The notes under the pieces were generated by a model. The model saw only the letters and a list, made by a program, of their open reading frames with translations. It was not told the origin of the DNA and searched no databases. From Piliocolobus tephrosceles (Eukaryota; Chordata; Mammalia; Primates; Cercopithecidae): DNA of 64,000 bases. This document shows, one piece after another, positions 58,920 through 64,000 of this stretch. Location of the stretch: contig NC_045438.1 in assembly GCF_002776525.5 (NCBI RefSeq), positions 149,522,095-149,586,094 on the forward strand, given 5' to 3'. Position numbers and translations under genes: made by a program. The stretch's first letter is position 1. The number at the start of each line of letters is the position of its first letter.

Positions 58920-61179
58920 CATTCTTTTATTTGTCACTACTCCTCACCTATTCTAGTACAGTTTAGTAGATCACGAAGCAGATAGGTAGGTGTTCTCCTT
59001 TCTCCCCTAAGAAATTCTCAGAGGCCTCTGAGGTAAAAACATTTTTCTATAATTTCAAGTTCTGATAACTTTCAGGGGATCATCTTAGGGGCCTTCTTAA
59101 TGCCTTGGAGACTCTTAGATGATGGGGTACTCTACCGATAGCCTGAAATTTTCTTGATCTCTTCTCATGAGGATACCACTCTCATGAACCAGTGAAATTA
59201 GGAACACTTTATCAATCTTGTAACTTCTTAGAGGGCAGTTGTGACTCAAACGTACACATCAGTGAGATCTCTAGCAGATTCTGTATCTTCGTGTCTGTCA
59301 GACACCCACTCTGATTCCTAGTAAATACTAGTGTTGAACTCAAAATCACCTGAATTCTTTATTGATAGGTCCTCATCAATTACTCCTCAATTCATGCCCT
59401 GCAGAAGGCTATACTGGAGCATAACCCATTCCTATACTTCACTGCTACTAGGAACAAGTCTCAGTGCTGCTACTGATTCTGACTTGACATTTAAGGAGCG
59501 TATCAACTCCGTTTCTTCAACAGCCTTTTACCTTCTCACGAATATTTCCGGAGCAAGGACTCTCACTTAACGTGCAAACAAAAAGACATTAATATTTTCA
59601 TCTATCCTGTCTCAGCATTTAGTATTTACTATTTCACTTACACAGATTTCAAGATGAATCCACAAAAAGCAACAGCCAGGTCTTTTGTTGAAAAAAAAAA
59701 AAAAAAAAAAACCCAACTACAGTTAGGGGCAGCACTTCTGTATTTCAGAACATTGCCAGTGGATCTCCTTAAAGAGTACATTTTGGATCATTAAGAACTC
59801 CAGAAGAAACTTTATAATACCATTTTGGGGATAGAGTACAAGGAAGATAAAATTTAATGAATCTTCATTTTATGTAAATATAACAGAATGTTGGATTTAT
59901 AGAACTGATAACATCAGGGTACTCATTTACTTTTATATAACCCAAGGTCCCAAACTTAAGGAATTAATCTGTTAAAGTTGTTGCTCTGTTAGACTAAGGG
60001 CCAGTCACTTTGTAAAATATGTACTTCAAGACACTAACCCTGGGTAGCAGGGAGCAGACTGAAGTTAAAGCTGATGCAATATAGGAAGTGGTCTTCTTAT
60101 AAATGGAAAAAGGTGAGACCACTCTCAACAATTGTCAGCTTGTAAATAAGAAAAGGGGTATAGAAGCTGCTCACTCATAATGAAGTTGTGTCAGAAATCT
60201 ATCTTCAGGGGTTGGTCTTATAAAGACAGAAGTCCCAGAAAATTCTGGGTCATGTTCTCTGGGGCTATGAAAGGGAGGTAAAGTCATTCCAAATATGGTT
60301 GAATCCAAGTGAAGAAAATAACATTGCACCAGACCCTAGAGCTGAGGGTCACATGAAGAAAGCTGGTAAACCAAGATGCAAAGGCTGAACATGGGGTTAA
60401 AAGTGAGAGGACACAGAAGACCAAGTTAGAGGGTTATTTTAAGAGAGCAAACGGTAGGATAAAGATGCAGGACAGGGACTCCAGCTGCTTCACATCTTTT
60501 ACCTACGTTTTAGCATGGTGCTAGTTAATCCGACATTGGGTGCAAGATGAAACAACTGGCACACTCAAGGGTAATTTAAAGAGGGCATAATATATTAACT
60601 CTTTATAAAGATGGAGGTAGGGATGTAGGAAAACTACAAGGAATAGCAAAATAACTTGCTAGAAATCATGAGTCCACCATTATTCCTGGACCCCATGGAG
60701 TGAGACAAGGGAACAGTCATTATTACTTACAAAGAGAGAGTGGTGAGACTGTAGACCTTGAGACCTTAGGTAGGTAGAGGAACACAGATAACTTTGAAGC
60801 GACTTCCCAGAGAGAAAGCTAGAGGAATAAACAACCAGATCTCAATATCCACTCCCCTCCAACCTCCTACCACGGCTCCCCACTGACTAAATCCAACCAG
60901 AAGCCTGAGGACATGAGAGTTTGGTTGTATAGTTGATATGAATCAGCCTCCCAATGCCTGGAGTAGGGTAGAGAATGGTACAGTGTGAAGGCAGAAAATC
61001 CAGTTGAAGGTATCTGTCTTTAAGTGATAGACTTTCTTTAGAAAACCTGCAGAACGCCAAGGAAAATCAGCCCCAAATACACCAATCCAAGGAAGAAGGT
61101 TGGAGTCTCCAAAAACTTCTGAAAGCAGTGTTGAGTTCAGTCAGTTCAATGTACTTTGCTAAACAGTTAACAAACTTAA
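58920..61179. other. Unique sequence with a 22-bp A-run
   Basis: An isolated A-run lies at about 59690-59711 without an attached retroposon. The open frame at 59331-59570 has no recognisable product. No exon-like structure is convincing. Confidence 0.45.
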
Positions 61180-61275
61180 TTCTGCACACAGTGCTGGAAA
61201 CTGAAGAGGCTCGAACAGAAGCATATGACATACTTCTTGTTTTCAAGGATTTTACAATCTAGTTTTTTAAAGAAA
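61180..61275 (-). mobile_element. L2/MIR 3' end, antisense
   Basis: CACACAGTGCTGGAAACTGA and TTTTCAAGGATTTTACAATC follow the antisense L2-type 3' end. Confidence 0.45.
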
Positions 61276-62098
61276 TATTTGTTCCATTCCTAATGTGTGT
61301 TAAAGGACACAGAGATATTGCATCTATGCATTCAAATACATATAACAGTAAAAGATTTATTTGAAAACCTTAAAGAGTAAAAGAGAGATAGAGAAAAAAT
61401 ATTATTAAATGATGTGGTGCCAACTCTAAGAATGTTATGAATTCATAAAAAAGGAATAATATGCGCACAAGAAGAAAACATCGGCAATTCCCAGACACTT
61501 GTCTGGATCCCTTACACATTTCTGGGAGCTCCCACTGCAATAGCAGCACTTTGAAAAGCTACTTATATTTAGCAAGACATGAAGCTCACAGTCAGCTCTG
61601 TCCCCTTCATCACAGGTTGCCCCTTCATCACAGATTGCATAAATTTCTTCAAGGTTACAGCTAGCCTGTCTTGTATCTTTGTGCAAATTAGAATAAAAGA
61701 CATCTCAGAGTGTGAACCAGTTAGCAAATAGCACCTCTTTCAGGAATTGGGGAGCAGCCACATGCCAGGGCACCTGGCTTGGCACCCAGAGGGCAGTTGG
61801 ATTTCTGTTCCCATTTATGTCCCTTGGCTGGGCCTCTGAAGCACAACCTGCATAATCATAAAAGGCACTCTGCATTCACTCACTCAAGAAATATTTATTG
61901 AGTACTTATGATATACCAAGATGAGGAGTTGCTCTGCAATATTTTAGTTTTCCAATCTGACTAGGAAGGATACCAAACAGCTGTGGTCCGGGTAAGCCAT
62001 AAGTCGAACACTTGAGTTAATCCTAACAGGGACTGCTTCAATGTACAATGAACTATTGGCTGCCAGGAGCCAGAGGATAAAAGAAGCTCAACAGGTCA
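61276..62098. other. Unique sequence with one L2/MIR tip
   Basis: CACTCAAGAAATATTTATTG at about 61881 is an antisense L2/MIR 3' tip. A near-tandem 16-bp motif CCCCTTCATCACAG appears twice at 61603-61632. Two opposed frames at 61435-61686 have no recognisable product. Confidence 0.4.
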
Positions 62099-62421
62099 AT
62101 GAGAAGAACAGTAAACGAGTTGTGCTCCTTTGCAAAACTGACTCCTCCTTCCTTTTGTGGTGGACACAATTTTCCCACAATGCTATTTCTAAATTATGAA
62201 GCCATGTGCTGCTTGGAGAAATTTTGTTTTGCTCTCTTCCTATGTGTGAACCTGCCACATTCCTCTTTTAAAAACATACTTTGGAAGTCTACCAGATATA
62301 AGTGCAGTGTAGTCAAATATCTTGATATGGGCCATCGGGAAGCAATTGAGGAAAGTATGCTACAGGCAAGAAATCCTGCCATATGGGTTCCTAAAATATT
62401 CAGTGGAATAGGAGACTGCAG
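62099..62421 (+). other. Open frame ending at a strong splice donor (unproven)
   Basis: A 108-codon frame (62099-62425) runs straight into CTGCAG|GTGAGT, a near-perfect donor at 62422. The upstream side has no obvious acceptor in phase. The translation resembles no protein I know, and no repeat family covers it. It could be the end of an exon or chance. Confidence 0.2.
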
Positions 62422-62425
62422 GTGA

Positions 62426-63064
62426 GTTTTTTACATCTATCCACATTGCTGATTTAAACTACACTGGGGCAAGACTTCTCTAGGCCTTCATTTCTTCATT
62501 TATATAACACACTTTAATTAGGTCAGTCAGGCCTCCTTTAGCATTAACTTTGGTTCTCATATTATTAGAAAAAGAAATAGTGATTTTTACAAAGAGGATG
62601 GCAGACTTTCTATTTTAAGTATTCTCTTAGGATGTCTGTACAGTGTTATTGTCACTGCTTTAAGCTCTGTTCCCAGTCTCCAAAATTAGGCATCCCAATG
62701 TCATTTCTTCTATTTTTCCCATAGCTGAACTTCTCCTTCTGTGACTTCTATAATCCCCCTGGTAAAAGAATTTTCCCTCTTGCCCTCTAAGCCACCTGCT
62801 AATTGGCATGTGATAGAGCATCCCACCTGTACGATACCTCTCTCCTGCTAATAAATGACACAAATTAAAATGATCACACTTATAGTATATTCCACTTGAG
62901 ATTAAATAAGGGAATGTTTTATTCTGTGTAAGTATCTTCCAGCTGTAGGAAGAAAATGTTAATCAGACATTAAAGATGCCAAGAAAAATAAATTCAATAT
63001 GTAAATAGCTACTTTGAGTAATTAGCTATTTAGTGTTTAATAAATGCTAAATAAGATCTCTCAG
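62426..63064. other. Unique sequence
   Basis: No named repeat recognised. Confidence 0.4.
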
Positions 63065-63364
63065 TTCACTGCAACCCTGGAGAAAAAGTACTTCGAAGGG
63101 CACCACAACAGGTTAGTGTTAACAAGAGCCTACAGCCCTGATGAAGCACCTAAAAGTTTCATCAGGTCTTTGCGGCAGTAAAAGATCCCAGTATCAGAAC
63201 TTGAGGCAAATAGCTTTGATCTGCCCATCGTCAAAGGCTAGCTCTTTCACAGCGGGCAGAATGAGTTCATCAAACACATGGTGACCACAAACATCTTTTC
63301 AGTTACTCCAACTGCTGAAGGAGCAATGAATGGATTTGAACCATGGCACCTGATCATTACTCAG
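63065..63364 (+). pseudogene. Possible decayed coding exon, 300 bp
   Basis: The block is exactly 300 bp between a CTCTCAG acceptor-like edge (ends 63064) and a GTATGA donor-like edge (from 63365). Read in phase with the left edge it gives 100 codons with only two stops, TAA at 63179 and TAG at 63239. The peptide is compositionally protein-like, with strings such as LEKKYFEGHHNRLVLTRAY and GAMNGFEPWHLIITQ. I do not recognise the family. It may be a dead exon of a gene lost in this lineage, or a chance frame. No repeat covers it. Confidence 0.35.
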
Positions 63365-63370
63365 GTATGA

Positions 63371-63680
63371 AAGGCAAGCTTTGTCTGAGTTGGTCAGTTT
63401 ATCGAGACTCACCTTACTGTTTGGACCCTGACATTTACTGGGATTTCCCATCAGGAAATTGCAAATAAATGAAGCAAAACAAAGAGAGCAACAGCTAGAC
63501 CAGGGACTTGTTACACACGGAGTAGGCTGGAGGTAGAGTCACATTGGCCCATCTCTGTGTCAAGATCTCACTAGAGATGAAGACCTGCCTCTCTGTGAAT
63601 TTCCCCAAGGGTGAAGCATTCTGCATTCAGTGGTTTCTCCAAAGTAGACTCCCCACTGAGTACCTCCCTTCATCAGAAAC
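63371..63680. other. Unique sequence
   Basis: Intron-like or intergenic sequence between the possible exon and the terminal Alu. Nothing recognised. Confidence 0.4.
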
Positions 63681-63689
63681 CAATGTCAG

Positions 63690-63990
63690 GGCCAGGCATG
63701 TTGGCTCATGCCTGTAATCCCAGCACTTCGGGAGGCCAAGGCAGGAGGATCATTTGAGCCCAGGAGTTCAAGACAAGCCTGGGCCACATAGTGAGACCCT
63801 GTCTCTGCAAAAATAATTTAAATATTTCCCATGTGTGGTGACACATGCCTTTGGTCCTGGTTACTCGGGAGGCTGAAGTGGAAGGATCACTTGAGCCCAG
63901 GAGGTCCAGGCTGTATTGAGACATGATTAGGCCACTGCACTCCAGCCTGGGCAACAGAGCAAGACCCTGTCTCCAAAAAAAAAAAAAATC
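63690..63990 (+). mobile_element. AluJ
   Basis: Old Alu dimer: GGCCAGGCATGTTGGCTCAT, GATCATTTGAGCCCAGGAGT, GGTGACACATGCCTTTGGTC, GCAACAGAGCAAGACCCTGT and an A-tail. Target duplication (C/T)AATGTCAG-like at 63681-63689 and 63991-63998. Confidence 0.9.
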
Positions 63991-64000
63991 TATGTCAGTG

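Noticed and set aside
63706..63954. 82-residue antisense open frame
   Set aside because: Antisense translation of the terminal AluJ.
1..64000. CRISPR array, tRNA/rRNA genes, bacterial-type operons or CpG-island promoter
   Set aside because: No regularly spaced repeats, no cloverleaf or rRNA signatures, and CpG is depleted except inside young Alus.

Overview
This window reads as ordinary primate, almost certainly human, nuclear DNA. It is AT-rich and has no CpG island. It is packed with interspersed repeats: Alu elements of J, S and Y types, L1 elements from very old (L1M-like) to primate-specific (L1PA-like), L2, MIR, MaLR/ERVL LTRs and fossil DNA transposons (MER5A, MER2, a hAT-Charlie). 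An AluY at 15559 and an L1PA-like 3' end at 58398 point to a catarrhine primate. I see no intact protein-coding gene, tRNA, rRNA, CRISPR array, operon or phage-like element. The many short open frames are almost all reading frames through repeats. All repeat names come from my memory of consensus sequences, not from a search.

Layout. 1-1.4 kb is unique sequence. 1.4-6.5 kb holds old L1 pieces, an LTR-like remnant, and one L2 copy split by two LTRs (THE1/MST at 4774 and MLT1 at 5186). 6.5-15.2 kb is mostly unique, with an L2, an Alu, a MER5A, a MIR and a long antisense L2. 15.2-22.3 kb is a dense antisense L1 block carrying AluY, AluS, two Alu fragments, a MER2, a pyrimidine-rich microsatellite, and an L1 with an inverted 5' segment that itself contains a second L1 3' end. 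22.6-41.1 kb is mainly unique sequence with scattered Alu, MIR and MaLR copies, a roughly 150-bp inverted repeat at 31278-32180, and an exon-like segment at 37949-38222. 41.1-46.3 kb is a long sense L1 (L1MA/L1PB-like) inserted into an older L1 3' end. 46.3-58.4 kb holds unique sequence, an AluJ, a fossil hAT-Charlie, an ERVL-like LTR with leader, an MST LTR and L2 pieces. 58.4-64 kb holds an L1PA-like 3' end, unique sequence, a 300-bp segment resembling a decayed coding exon (63065-63364) and a terminal AluJ.

No genes can be shown to work together here. The window is best described as an intergenic or intronic stretch with a layered insertion history. The observations most worth checking are the inverted duplication near 31-32 kb, the possible dead exon at 63.1 kb, the exon-like segment at 37.9 kb, and the rearrangement scars inside the L1 and AluJ copies. 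I did not find a convincing new biological system.
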